64,000 nt of DNA from Scandinavium sp002470465. Lineage in GTDB: Bacteria > Pseudomonadota > Gammaproteobacteria > Enterobacterales > Enterobacteriaceae. Both the position numbers and the translations under genes were made by a program. Numbering within the stretch: the stretch's first letter is position 1; every line of letters begins with the position of its first letter. Below the pieces are notes generated by a model. The model was not told the origin of the DNA and searched no databases. It saw nothing but the letters and a program-made list of their open reading frames with translations. Of the stretch, positions 26,695-35,344 are shown in pieces. The stretch is from positions 62,001-126,000 of the forward strand of contig NZ_JBFLVD010000008.1 of assembly GCF_040750395.1 (NCBI RefSeq), read 5' to 3'.

Positions 26695-27546
26695 ATGGCA
26701 ATTCCAAAACTGCAGGCCTACGCGCTGCCAACCGCCGCCGACATGCCGGCCAACAAAGTCGACTGGGCGTTTGAATCGGCGCGCGCGGCGCTGCTTATCC
26801 ACGATATGCAGGAGTATTTCCTCAACTTCTGGGGTGAAAACAGCGAGATGATGGCCACCGTGGTGGCGAACATCAAGGCCCTGCGCGACTTCGCCAAAAA
26901 GCATAATATTCCCGTCTACTACACCGCGCAGCCGAAAGAGCAGAGCGCTGAAGACAGGGCGCTGCTGAACGATATGTGGGGACCGGGCCTGACTAAATCA
27001 CCGGATCAGCAGCGCGTGATTGCCGCGCTGGCTCCGGACGAAGCGGATACCGTGCTGGTGAAATGGCGCTACAGCGCGTTCCACCGCTCGCCGCTGGAGA
27101 TAATGCTCAAGGAAACCGGGCGCGACCAGCTGATCATCACCGGCGTCTATGCGCACATCGGCTGCATGACCACGGCGACGGACGCCTTCATGCGCGATAT
27201 CAAGCCGTTCTTCGTGGCCGATGCGCTGGCGGACTTCAGCCGTGACGAACACTTAATGTCGCTGAAATACGTAGCCGGACGCTCCGGGCGCGTGGTGATG
27301 ACCGAAGAGCTGCTGCCGCTGCCTGCCTCGAAAGCCGCGCTGCGGGCGGCCATTCTCCCGCTGCTGGACGAATCCGACGAGCCGCTCGATGATGAAAACC
27401 TGATTGACTACGGCCTCGATTCGGTGCGGATGATGGCGCTGGCCGCGCGCTGGCGCAAAGTCCACGGCGACATTGATTTCGTGATGCTGGCAAAAAATCC
27501 TACCCTCGACGCCTGGTGGGCGCTGCTCTCCCGCGAGGTGAAGTGA
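26695..27546 (+). CDS. entB: Isochorismatase / aryl carrier protein EntB
   Basis: Two-domain protein, 283 aa from ATG 26695 after AAGGAGAAG. The isochorismatase domain (about 1-205) has ALLIHDMQEYFLNFWG and LVKWRYSAFHRSPLEIML plus GVYAHIGCMTTATDAFM, and makes 2,3-dihydro-2,3-dihydroxybenzoate. The C-terminal aryl carrier domain holds the phosphopantetheine serine, Ser243, in DYGLDSVRMM. It is activated by EntD, loaded by EntE and delivers to EntF. Its stop overlaps the entA start (TGATG). Confidence 0.97.
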   Translation: MAIPKLQAYALPTAADMPANKVDWAFESARAALLIHDMQEYFLNFWGENSEMMATVVANIKALRDFAKKHNIPVYYTAQPKEQSAEDRALLNDMWGPGLTKSPDQQRVIAALAPDEADTVLVKWRYSAFHRSPLEIMLKETGRDQLIITGVYAHIGCMTTATDAFMRDIKPFFVADALADFSRDEHLMSLKYVAGRSGRVVMTEELLPLPASKAALRAAILPLLDESDEPLDDENLIDYGLDSVRMMALAARWRKVHGDIDFVMLAKNPTLDAWWALLSREVK

Positions 27547-28301
27547 TGACCGGATTGGATTTTCACGGCAAAACCGTCTGGGTAACCGGCGCGGGAAAAG
27601 GCATCGGCTATGCCACCGCGCTGGCGTTCGTGGAGGTCGGGGCGAAAGTCACCGGTTTCGATCTGGCGTTCGACAAGCCTGAGTATCCGTTCACCACTAT
27701 CGAGATGGACGTGGCGGATGCCCGGCAGGTGCTGCTGGTTTGTGCTCCGCTGTTGCAGGATTTGCCGCGTCTCGACGTGCTGGTAAACGCCGCCGGGATT
27801 TTACGCATGGGCGCCACGGATGAACTCAGCGCTGAGGACTGGCAGCAGACGTTTGCGGTCAACGTGGGCGGCGCGTTCAATCTGTTCCAGCAGACGATGG
27901 CGAAGTTTCGGGCACAGCAGGGCGGGGCGATTGTGACCGTTGCGTCCGACGCCGCACACACGCCACGCATCGGCATGAGCGCCTACGGCGCGTCGAAGGC
28001 GGCGCTGAAAAGCCTGGCAATGACCGTCGGGCTGGAGCTGGCGGCAAGCGGCGTACGCTGTAATCTGGTGTCGCCGGGTTCAACGGATACCGATATGCAG
28101 CGCACCCTGTGGGTCAGCGACGACGCTGAGCAGCAGCGCATTCGCGGGTTCGGCGAGCAGTTCAAGCTCGGCATCCCGCTTGGCAAAATTGCCCGTCCGC
28201 AGGAAATCGCCAGCACCATTCTGTTTCTCGCCTCCGACTGCGCCAGCCACATCACCTTGCAGGACATCGTGGTCGACGGCGGCTCAACCCTGGGGGCGTA
28301 A
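27546..28301 (+). CDS. entA: 2,3-dihydro-2,3-dihydroxybenzoate dehydrogenase EntA
   Basis: NAD-dependent short-chain dehydrogenase, 251 aa, finishing 2,3-dihydroxybenzoate. It has the Rossmann motif TGAGKGIGYATA, NAAGILRMGATD, active-site SDAAHTPRIGMSAYGASKAAL (Ser...Tyr-x-x-x-Lys) and the C-terminal SHITLQDIVVDGGSTLGA. The start at ATG 27546 (MTGLDFHGKTVWVTG) overlaps the entB stop. The stop overlaps the entH start as TAATG, so the operon is tightly coupled. Confidence 0.97.
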   Translation: MTGLDFHGKTVWVTGAGKGIGYATALAFVEVGAKVTGFDLAFDKPEYPFTTIEMDVADARQVLLVCAPLLQDLPRLDVLVNAAGILRMGATDELSAEDWQQTFAVNVGGAFNLFQQTMAKFRAQQGGAIVTVASDAAHTPRIGMSAYGASKAALKSLAMTVGLELAASGVRCNLVSPGSTDTDMQRTLWVSDDAEQQRIRGFGEQFKLGIPLGKIARPQEIASTILFLASDCASHITLQDIVVDGGSTLGA

Positions 28302-28714
28302 TGATCTGGATCCGACACTTAACGCTGGATGCCCTGAACGCTACCAGCGAAGCGACGATGGTCGCGCATCTCGGCATCGTTTATACCCGTCTCGGCGACG
28401 ACACGCTGGAAGCTGAAATGCCCGTTGACGCCCGTACCCATCAGCCGTTTGGTCTGCTACACGGCGGCGCGTCCGCTGCGCTGGCGGAAACGCTCGGTTC
28501 GATGGCGGGCTATCTGATGACCCGTGAAGGCCAGTGCGTCGTCGGCACCGAGCTGAATGCCACGCACCACCGCGCGGTGTCTCAGGGTAAAGTGCGCGGC
28601 GTATGCCAGCCGCTGCACTTAGGTAAGCAGACCCAAAGCTGGGAAATTGTCGTGTTCGACGAACAGGGGCGGCGCTGCTGCACCTGCCGGCTGAGCACGA
28701 TGGTTTTGGGGTAA
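28301..28714 (+). CDS. entH: Proofreading thioesterase EntH (YbdB)
   Basis: Hotdog-fold thioesterase of 137 aa that removes wrongly attached acyl groups from the EntB carrier domain. The family motif HQPFGLLHGGASAALAETLGSMAG is present, followed by VGTELNATHHRAV. It is the last gene of entCEBAH, overlapping the entA stop. REP sequence follows about 20 bases after the stop. Confidence 0.95.
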   Translation: MIWIRHLTLDALNATSEATMVAHLGIVYTRLGDDTLEAEMPVDARTHQPFGLLHGGASAALAETLGSMAGYLMTREGQCVVGTELNATHHRAVSQGKVRGVCQPLHLGKQTQSWEIVVFDEQGRRCCTCRLSTMVLG

Positions 28715-28735
28715 TATGCAACACTATTGCCGGAT

Positions 28736-28800
28736 GGCGCTGCGCTTATCCGGCCTACAAAATTACGCAGGTCGGTGCAAACAAAGTGCCGCCCGGCTTA
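28736..28800. repeat. REP-type element downstream of entH
   Basis: GCCGGATGGCGCTGCGCTTATCC opens a REP unit, with a degenerate opposing unit (GTGCCGCCCGGC) near 28788. The remaining gap to cstA (to 28994) holds the cstA promoter side. I could not assign a clear CRP site in it. Confidence 0.75.
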
Positions 28801-28994
28801 ATAAGCGAATGCGCGACTCGATCGATACGATATTTCCGCGGATGAGGTGCAGCCTCGTAGCGTGACCCGCTTAACAATGTGGTGTAAATCCGTGGCGTTA
28901 CGTCGTTATTCCCTGGTTATGATATTGTTAAATCTGTGTGGGGTGTTATAGATACAAAATGTAACATCTTCCCCTTTACAGACGGAATCAGACC

Positions 28995-31100
28995 ATGAAT
29001 AACCCAGGGAAATACCTGATATGGGCCATTCTCTCGATCGTCGGAGCCTTTGCCCTCGGCTATATCGCCCTTAATCGCGGCGAACAAATTAACGCGCTGT
29101 GGATTGTTGTCGCGGCGGTGTGTATCTACCTCATCGCTTACCGTTTTTACGGGTTGTACATAGCAAAAAGGGTGCTTGCCGTTGATCCGACGCGCATGAC
29201 GCCTGCCGTTCGCCACAACGATGGGCTGGACTACGTTCCGACCGACAAAAAAGTGCTGTTCGGTCACCATTTTGCGGCAATTGCCGGGGCCGGGCCGCTG
29301 GTGGGGCCGGTGCTGGCCGCGCAGATGGGCTACCTGCCGGGAATGATCTGGATCCTCGCAGGCGTAGTGCTGGCCGGGGCGGTACAGGACTTTATGGTGC
29401 TGTTCGTCTCAACCCGCCGCGACGGGCGTTCGCTGGGCGAGCTGGTGAAAGAGGAAATGGGCGCCACCGCAGGCGTGATTGCGCTGGTGGCGACCTTCAT
29501 GATCATGGTGATCATCCTTGCGGTATTGGCGATGATCGTGGTGAAAGCCCTGACCCACAGCCCGTGGGGCACCTATACCGTGGCGTTCACCATTCCGCTG
29601 GCGATTTTCATGGGGATCTACATTCGCTACCTGCGCCCGGGCCGTATCGGCGAGGTGTCGGTGATTGGTCTGGTATTCCTGATTTTCGCCATTATTTCCG
29701 GCGGCTGGGTGGCGGCAAGCCCAACGTGGGCACCGTGGTTTGATTTCACCGGCATCCAGCTGACGTGGATGCTGGTGGGTTACGGCTTCGTGGCGGCGGT
29801 GCTGCCGGTGTGGCTGCTGCTGGCTCCGCGTGATTACCTCTCTACCTTCCTGAAAATCGGCACTATCGTCGGGCTGGCGATCGGTATCCTGATCCTGCGT
29901 CCGACCCTGACCATGCCTGCTCTAACGAAGTTCGTGGATGGCACCGGCCCGGTCTGGACCGGCAGCCTGTTCCCGTTCCTGTTTATCACCATCGCCTGTG
30001 GTGCCGTATCGGGCTTCCACGCGCTGATCGCTTCCGGCACAACGCCGAAAATGCTGGCCAATGAAAATCAGGCCTGCCTGATTGGCTACGGCGGGATGCT
30101 GATGGAATCCTTTGTGGCGATTATGGCGCTGGTTGCGGCGTGCATTATCGATCCTGGTGTCTATTTTGCGATGAACAGCCCGATGGCAGTGCTGGCTCCT
30201 GCCGGCACGACCGACGTGGTAGCCTCTGCGGCGCAGGTGGTCAGCAGCTGGGGCTTCGCCATTACGCCAGACACGCTGACGCAAATCGCCAGTGAAGTCG
30301 GGGAACAGTCGATCATTTCCCGCGCGGGCGGCGCACCGACGCTGGCCGTCGGGATGGCGTATATCCTGCACGGTTCGCTCGGTGGCCTGATGGATGTTTC
30401 CTTCTGGTACCACTTCGCTATTCTGTTTGAGGCGCTGTTTATCCTGACGGCGGTTGATGCAGGTACGCGCGCGGCACGCTTTATGCTGCAGGATTTAATG
30501 GGCGTCATCAGCCCGAACCTGAAACGCACCGATTCGCTTCCGGCTAACCTGCTGGCGACGGCGCTCTGCGTGCTGGCCTGGGGCTACTTCCTGCATCAGG
30601 GCGTGGTCGATCCGCTCGGCGGCATTAACACCCTCTGGCCGCTGTTCGGCATCGCTAACCAGATGCTGGCCGGTATGGCTCTGATGCTTTGCGCGGTGGT
30701 GCTGTTCAAAATGAAGCGTCAGCGTTACGCGTGGGTGGCCCTGCTGCCGACGGCGTGGCTGCTGGTTTGCACCCTGGCCGCAGGCTGGCAGAAGGCGTTC
30801 AGCCCGGATGTCAAAGTTGGCTTCCTCGCCATCGCCAACAAGTTCCAGGCGATGATCGACAGCGGTAAAATTCCGGCGCAGTATACGGAGTCACAGCTTT
30901 CGCAGCTGGTCTTCAACAACCGCCTGGACGCCGGGCTGACCATCTTCTTTATGGTGGTGGTCGTAGTGCTGGCGCTTTATTCGGTGAAAACCGCGCTGGC
31001 GGCGCTCAAAGAAGAGAAACCGACGGCGAAAGAGACGCCGTATGAGCCGATGCCGGAGAACCTGAAGCAGATTGTGGCCCAGGCGAAGGGTGTGCATTAA
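28995..31100 (+). CDS. cstA: Carbon starvation protein A, pyruvate/peptide transporter family
   Basis: Large inner-membrane transporter, 701 aa, about 16-18 predicted helices. It shows the CstA family blocks FGHHFAAIAGAGPLVGPVLAAQMGY, the GAVQDFMVLFVSTRRDGRSLGELVKEE loop, GFHALIASGTTPKMLANENQ, and AVDAGTRAARFMLQDLMG. In E. coli CstA takes up pyruvate and possibly peptides under carbon starvation, with CRP control. It is followed by ybdD, the usual partner. Confidence 0.96.
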   Translation: MNNPGKYLIWAILSIVGAFALGYIALNRGEQINALWIVVAAVCIYLIAYRFYGLYIAKRVLAVDPTRMTPAVRHNDGLDYVPTDKKVLFGHHFAAIAGAGPLVGPVLAAQMGYLPGMIWILAGVVLAGAVQDFMVLFVSTRRDGRSLGELVKEEMGATAGVIALVATFMIMVIILAVLAMIVVKALTHSPWGTYTVAFTIPLAIFMGIYIRYLRPGRIGEVSVIGLVFLIFAIISGGWVAASPTWAPWFDFTGIQLTWMLVGYGFVAAVLPVWLLLAPRDYLSTFLKIGTIVGLAIGILILRPTLTMPALTKFVDGTGPVWTGSLFPFLFITIACGAVSGFHALIASGTTPKMLANENQACLIGYGGMLMESFVAIMALVAACIIDPGVYFAMNSPMAVLAPAGTTDVVASAAQVVSSWGFAITPDTLTQIASEVGEQSIISRAGGAPTLAVGMAYILHGSLGGLMDVSFWYHFAILFEALFILTAVDAGTRAARFMLQDLMGVISPNLKRTDSLPANLLATALCVLAWGYFLHQGVVDPLGGINTLWPLFGIANQMLAGMALMLCAVVLFKMKRQRYAWVALLPTAWLLVCTLAAGWQKAFSPDVKVGFLAIANKFQAMIDSGKIPAQYTESQLSQLVFNNRLDAGLTIFFMVVVVVLALYSVKTALAALKEEKPTAKETPYEPMPENLKQIVAQAKGVH

Positions 31101-31107
31101 CAGGGTT

Positions 31108-31190
31108 GACCCTCACCCCGGCCCTCTCCCTAAGGGAGAGGGAGCAAACCATTCCCTCGCCCCTTTGGGGAGAGGGTTAGGGTGAGGGGC
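31108..31190. repeat. Intergenic GC-rich palindromic repeat, copy B, between cstA and ybdD
   Basis: CCTCACCCCGGCCCTCTCCC and its inverted partner (GGGGAGAGGGTTAGGGTGAGG) form a long hairpin with an inner GGGAGAGGG/CCCTCGCCCC pair. It lies inside the cstA-ybdD transcript, so it may dampen or stabilise read-through into ybdD. Confidence 0.75.
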
Positions 31191-31207
31191 ATTTCACAGG
31201 AGCGACT

Positions 31208-31405
31208 ATGTTCGACACACTTTCAAAAGCCGGGAAATACCTCGGCCAGGCGGCGAAAATGATGATCGGCGTACCTGATTACGACAACTACGTGGAGCAC
31301 ACGCGCCTTAACCACCCGGACAAAACGCCGATGACCTATGAGGAGTTTTTCCGCGAGCGTCAGGACGCGCGCTACGGCGGTAAAGGCGGTGCGAAGTGCT
31401 GCTGA
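31208..31405 (+). CDS. ybdD: YbdD/YjiX family small protein
   Basis: Conserved 65-aa protein of the YbdD/YjiX (DUF466) family, always found beside CstA/BtsT-type transporters. Motifs are YLGQAAKMMIGVPDYDNYVEH, NHPDKTPMTYEEFFRERQDARYGG and the C-terminal KCC. It starts at ATG 31208 after an AGGAG site. Its molecular role is unknown. A part in transporter function is inferred from the constant pairing. Confidence 0.93.
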   Translation: MFDTLSKAGKYLGQAAKMMIGVPDYDNYVEHTRLNHPDKTPMTYEEFFRERQDARYGGKGGAKCC

Positions 31406-31560
31406 TTAAGCGTTAACCCCTCCGTCGACGTCCAGACCCGTCCCCGTGATCTGCCTGGCGGCAGGGCTCGCGAGGAAGCTGCCGATATTAATGCCCTGGT
31501 CGGGATGCGCGAGTGCCGCCTGAGTAGCCATCATCAGGCCGCGAATGCTCACGACGTCAA
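31406..31560 (-). pseudogene. Remnant of a short-chain dehydrogenase gene (3' part, internally deleted)
   Basis: The minus strand encodes a central SDR-like stretch (VVSIRGLMMATQAALAH). It runs directly into the typical SDR C-terminus GSFLASPAARQITGTGLDVDGGVNA, with TAA at 31408-31406. The catalytic Ser/Tyr/Lys region that should lie between them is missing, as is the whole Rossmann half. It begins right at the hcxA stop and ends at the convergent ybdD stop. It is a decayed gene, not a functional short ORF. Confidence 0.75.
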
Positions 31561-32649
31561 TCAAGCGCTCAGGGTTTCCACCTTTACAAACGCCGCATGC
31601 AGCGCGTCCGGCGTGACGGTAACCGGCAGAGTGTGAATGGACTCCACCGGGCGCAGCGTGTGGGCAATGACTTTATCGAGCTCCGCGCGGTTGTGAATGT
31701 CCACGTCCAGTTCGGCAAGCGTGGTTGGCAGGCTGAAGCGCTGATAAGCCTCGATCAACTGGGCCAGCACGTCATCCTGCCCAAGCAGCGCACTCTGCAC
31801 CAGAATACCGTAGGCGACTTTGGTGCCGTGGAGGTATTTTTCCGTCTGCGGCAGCACCGTCAGGCCGTTATGCACCGCGTGGGCCGCCGCGACGCGGGTG
31901 TAGCGTTCGCCCAGGCCGCCGACCATCCCGCCGCCCGCAATAATCGCGTCCACCACGTCAAGAAACGCCTGGCTCAGCGTACCGTTTCGCTGGTCTGCGA
32001 GTGCGGTTTCGCTGTGTTCGAGCAGGATATCGCGGATCGCCCGTGCGCCGTTCAGACCCAGACGCACCGTCAGCGGAAGTTGCTCCGGCTGCGGAGCAAG
32101 CACCACCGCTTCGTACCACTTCGCCAGCGTGTCGCCGATCCCGGCCAGTAGATACTCCTTTGGTGCGTTGAGGATGATTTCAGGCTCGACCAGCACAAGA
32201 AAGTTGGCATCGTCGAAAATTTCAAACTGCAACGCCTGGCCTGCGTCGTTGTACCACACCGACAGCGGCGTCCACGCGGCACAGGTGGCGGCAACGGTTG
32301 GCAGTGCCACGAATGGTACATGCAGCCGACGCGCTACGGCTTTAGCGGTATCCATCACCGTGCCTCCGCCAATGCCAATCACCACCGCCGCGTTTTCACC
32401 GGCGCTTTCGGCGAGCCCGGCGACGTCCCGCTCGCTGCAATGCCCTTTGAACAGCAAATGTTTTGCGCCTTCAGCCTGAAAGGCGGCTGGAAGGAAAGGC
32501 CTGGCCCCGGCAATGGCGCGTTCGCCATAAATCCACACCGCGCGGGAAAGCTGGTCCGGGCTGAAGAAGTCATTGAGTCGCGCAAAGCTGCCGCGATGCG
32601 AAAAATAGTTGGCGGGCCCGACGACGACACGAATATCGGTGTTGCTCAT
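31561..32649 (-). CDS. hcxA: Hydroxycarboxylate dehydrogenase A (YbdH), iron-type alcohol dehydrogenase family
   Basis: Cytoplasmic NAD(P)H-dependent 2-oxo-acid reductase of the glycerol dehydrogenase-like family, 362 aa. Visible are the nucleotide-binding VIGIGGGTVMDTAKAVA, LPTVAATCAAWTPLSVWY and metal-binding positions in the AGIGDTLAKWYEAV and VAAAHAVHNGL blocks. In E. coli HcxA reduces 2-oxoglutarate and 2-oxobutanoate. Its closeness to ybdL/mtnE (aminates 4-methylthio-2-oxobutanoate) is shared with E. coli. An SDR remnant touches its 3' end. Confidence 0.9.
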   Translation of the reverse strand: MSNTDIRVVVGPANYFSHRGSFARLNDFFSPDQLSRAVWIYGERAIAGARPFLPAAFQAEGAKHLLFKGHCSERDVAGLAESAGENAAVVIGIGGGTVMDTAKAVARRLHVPFVALPTVAATCAAWTPLSVWYNDAGQALQFEIFDDANFLVLVEPEIILNAPKEYLLAGIGDTLAKWYEAVVLAPQPEQLPLTVRLGLNGARAIRDILLEHSETALADQRNGTLSQAFLDVVDAIIAGGGMVGGLGERYTRVAAAHAVHNGLTVLPQTEKYLHGTKVAYGILVQSALLGQDDVLAQLIEAYQRFSLPTTLAELDVDIHNRAELDKVIAHTLRPVESIHTLPVTVTPDALHAAFVKVETLSA

Positions 32650-32811
32650 TTGTTATGTCCTTGTGTATTATCGCTCTCCCGATGGTATGTCTGGACATCC
32701 GGATGGCTAATATTATTTCGCTTTATCTTATGCCTTTTCCGCCTTTGTCAGTCAAGGGCGGCTGTGGAACAGTCCACGAATCAGACGATTAACGATAAGG
32801 GTGTTCAGCGG

Positions 32812-34314
32812 ATGGCAGTCAATCGCCTTGAGATGCGCGGCATCAGCCTGGCGTTCTCCGGTTTTAAAGCCTTAACCCAGGTGGCGTTCACGCTCACCGG
32901 CGGCTCCGTGCATGCGCTGACCGGGGCCAACGGCGCGGGGAAATCCACGCTGATGGCGGTGCTCTGCGGCACATGGGATCGCTACGAAGGCGAAATCGCC
33001 ATTAATAATCAGCCGGTGAGCATCCGTTCCCCGCGCGATGCCAAACGGTTGGGCATTCATCTGGTTCAGCAGGAAGTGGACGTGGCGCTGGTGCCGGGGC
33101 TGTCGATCGCCGAGAACATCATGCTCGATCATCTGGCGGAGCCGGGCTACCGCTTCAGCTGGCGGCAGGTGCGCCAGCAGGCGAAAGCGGCGCTGGCACA
33201 GCTGGATGTGGATCTTGACGTGAAGCGTTCCATTGACGCCTGCACGCTGGCCGAGAAGCAGCAAATTCTGCTGGCGCGGGCGCTGTCGCATCACTGCCGG
33301 TTTCTGATACTTGATGAACCTACCGCGCCGCTGGACAGCCACGAAAGCGAGCGGCTGTTTGCAGTCGTCAAACGCCTGCAGCAGCAGGGCATCGGCGTGG
33401 TGTTTATCTCCCACCGCATTCACGAATTAAAGGCCATCTGCGACACCCTGACGGTGCTGCGCGACGGGCGGCTGATTGAGAGCAGCCCGATGGCGACGCT
33501 CAGCGGGGAGCAGATAGTCGAGAAGATGCTCGGCCATGAATTGACCGATATTTTCCCGCCGCGTCGCCCGCCGCATAGCGATGAGATAGTGTTGCAGGTC
33601 GACGGCCTGCACGATGAAAAGCTGCTCCAGGCGATTTCTCTGCGGCTGCGCAAAGGCGAAATTCTGGGCATTGCTGGCCTGGCAGGCGCAGGAAAAACCG
33701 AGCTCTGCAAGGCGCTGTTTGGCGCGAGCAAAAGCCGCGTTGAGCGGGGGGAACTGAATGGGCAGCCCTGGCAGCCACGCGACCCGGCAGATTCCGTCAG
33801 CCGTGGCCTGGCGCTGGTGCCGGAAGAGCGCCGCAAAGAGGGCATTTTTATCGACGAGTCCATTGGTATGAATCTGGCGGTCGGCGCAGACAACAGCTTT
33901 TCACGCTGGAGCCTGTTTGGCCATCGTCAGGCGTGGCGCTGGGCTGAAGAAGTCATTGCCCGCGTTGGGATTCGCACCACCGGCCCGGCACAGACGCTGC
34001 GCAGGCTCTCCGGCGGCAATCAGCAAAAAGTGGCGATTGGCAAATGGCTGCGGGGGAGCGCGAACGTGCTGATTTTCGATGAGCCAACCAAAGGCGTGGA
34101 CGTCAAAGCCAAAACCGATTTGTTTAACCTGATTGATGGCCTCGCCCGAGAGGGCAAAGGCGTGATTTATGCCTCCGGCGAGTTCGCCGAGCTGGTCGGC
34201 CTGTGCGACCGCATCTGCGTGCTGTGGGACGGCAAAATTGTGGCAGAAGTGGCGGGCAATGAGGCCCGCGAAGACACCTTACTTTATTACTCCACCGGAG
34301 GCGCAGCGTCGTGA
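32812..34314 (+). CDS. Sugar ABC transporter ATP-binding protein (RbsA-like, two ATPase domains)
   Basis: Fused double ATPase of a ribose/galactose-type importer, 500 aa from ATG 32812. A GTG at 32764 with AGGG upstream is an alternative in-frame start. Domain 1 has Walker A TGANGAGKSTLMAVLCG and Walker B FLILDEPTAPLD, but a degenerate signature (CTLAEKQQILLARAL). Domain 2 has a weak P-loop (GLAGAGKTELCKALFG) and a canonical signature LSGGNQQKVAIGKWL. This asymmetry is normal for the family. It is first of three transporter genes and overlaps the permease start by 4 bases. Divergent from hcxA. Confidence 0.92.
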   Translation: MAVNRLEMRGISLAFSGFKALTQVAFTLTGGSVHALTGANGAGKSTLMAVLCGTWDRYEGEIAINNQPVSIRSPRDAKRLGIHLVQQEVDVALVPGLSIAENIMLDHLAEPGYRFSWRQVRQQAKAALAQLDVDLDVKRSIDACTLAEKQQILLARALSHHCRFLILDEPTAPLDSHESERLFAVVKRLQQQGIGVVFISHRIHELKAICDTLTVLRDGRLIESSPMATLSGEQIVEKMLGHELTDIFPPRRPPHSDEIVLQVDGLHDEKLLQAISLRLRKGEILGIAGLAGAGKTELCKALFGASKSRVERGELNGQPWQPRDPADSVSRGLALVPEERRKEGIFIDESIGMNLAVGADNSFSRWSLFGHRQAWRWAEEVIARVGIRTTGPAQTLRRLSGGNQQKVAIGKWLRGSANVLIFDEPTKGVDVKAKTDLFNLIDGLAREGKGVIYASGEFAELVGLCDRICVLWDGKIVAEVAGNEAREDTLLYYSTGGAAS

Positions 34315-35309
34315 GCAAGGCCCTGACAGTTAAGGCGACGGCATCGGGCCGTCAGCAGTTTTTCGATTTCCTCTACAAATGGGGCATGTTGCTGACCGTG
34401 GTGGCGCTGGTGGTGATTTTCGGCCTCGCGTCGGACAACTTCCTCGATCCGTTCAACATCATCAACATTCTGCGATCTATCGCCATCGTGACGGTGATTG
34501 CCGTCGGCGTGTCGATTTCGCTGACCGTCGGCGGGTTCGATCTCTCGGTGGGATCGACAGCCTCTCTCGCCAACGCGCTGGTGATTTCTCTCTTCGTCTG
34601 GCACGGCTTTGGCACCACCGAAGCCATCGTGGTGACGCTGCTGCTCTGTACGCTGGTCGGGCTGTTTAACGCCTTTTTGATCGTGATTCTGCGTATTCCC
34701 GACATGTTGGCCACGCTGGCGAGCCTGTTCGTGGTGCAGGGCGTGGCGGCGACGTACAGCTTCGGCGGCTCGATTACTGAGAACATGGTGCTGCCGAGCG
34801 GCGACATGGCGGAAGGCACGATCCCGGCGGCGTTCGGCCTGCTCGGCCAGGTGCCAACCATCGTTATCATCATGCTGGTGGTGACAGTTGTGGCGCAGCT
34901 TGCGCTGTCGCTGACCACACACGGACGCAGGATGTACGCCATCGGCGGCAACCCCGAAGCCGCGCGCCTTTCCGGGCTGCGCACCACACGCTACAAGGTG
35001 GCGGCGTACGTGATTGCGTCTTTGCTCGCGGGCTTAGGTGGCGTTTTGCTGGCCTCACGCATCGGCTCATCGCAGGTGAACGCGGGCAGCGGCTACCTGA
35101 TGGACGCGGTAGCAGCAGCGTGGATTGGCTTCTCGCTCGCCGGCTCCGGCAAGCCGAATGCGCTCGGCACGCTGGTGGGGGCGGTGATCCTCGGCGTGCT
35201 GTCTAACGGGCTGGTGATGCTTTCGGTGCCGTATTACGCGATGGACATTATCAAAGGTCTGGTGCTGGCTGGCGCGCTGGCTCTGACCTATTTTCAGCGC
35301 CGGACATAA
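34311..35309 (+). CDS. Sugar ABC transporter permease (RbsC-like)
   Basis: Inner-membrane permease, 332 aa, GTG start at 34311 overlapping the ATPase stop. It has 8-10 hydrophobic helices and the BPD_transp_2 family blocks ITVGGFDLSVGS-like SLTVGGFDLSVGSTASLANA, RIPDMLATLASLFVVQG, the cytoplasmic loop TTHGRRMYAIGGNPEAARLSGL and AGLGGVLLASRIGSSQVNAG. It works with the flanking ATPase and binding protein. The substrate is not revealed by sequence. Confidence 0.92.
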   Translation: MSKALTVKATASGRQQFFDFLYKWGMLLTVVALVVIFGLASDNFLDPFNIINILRSIAIVTVIAVGVSISLTVGGFDLSVGSTASLANALVISLFVWHGFGTTEAIVVTLLLCTLVGLFNAFLIVILRIPDMLATLASLFVVQGVAATYSFGGSITENMVLPSGDMAEGTIPAAFGLLGQVPTIVIIMLVVTVVAQLALSLTTHGRRMYAIGGNPEAARLSGLRTTRYKVAAYVIASLLAGLGGVLLASRIGSSQVNAGSGYLMDAVAAAWIGFSLAGSGKPNALGTLVGAVILGVLSNGLVMLSVPYYAMDIIKGLVLAGALALTYFQRRT

Positions 35310-35344
35310 CAACAACCAAACAACACAACATCAGGGTAAACATA

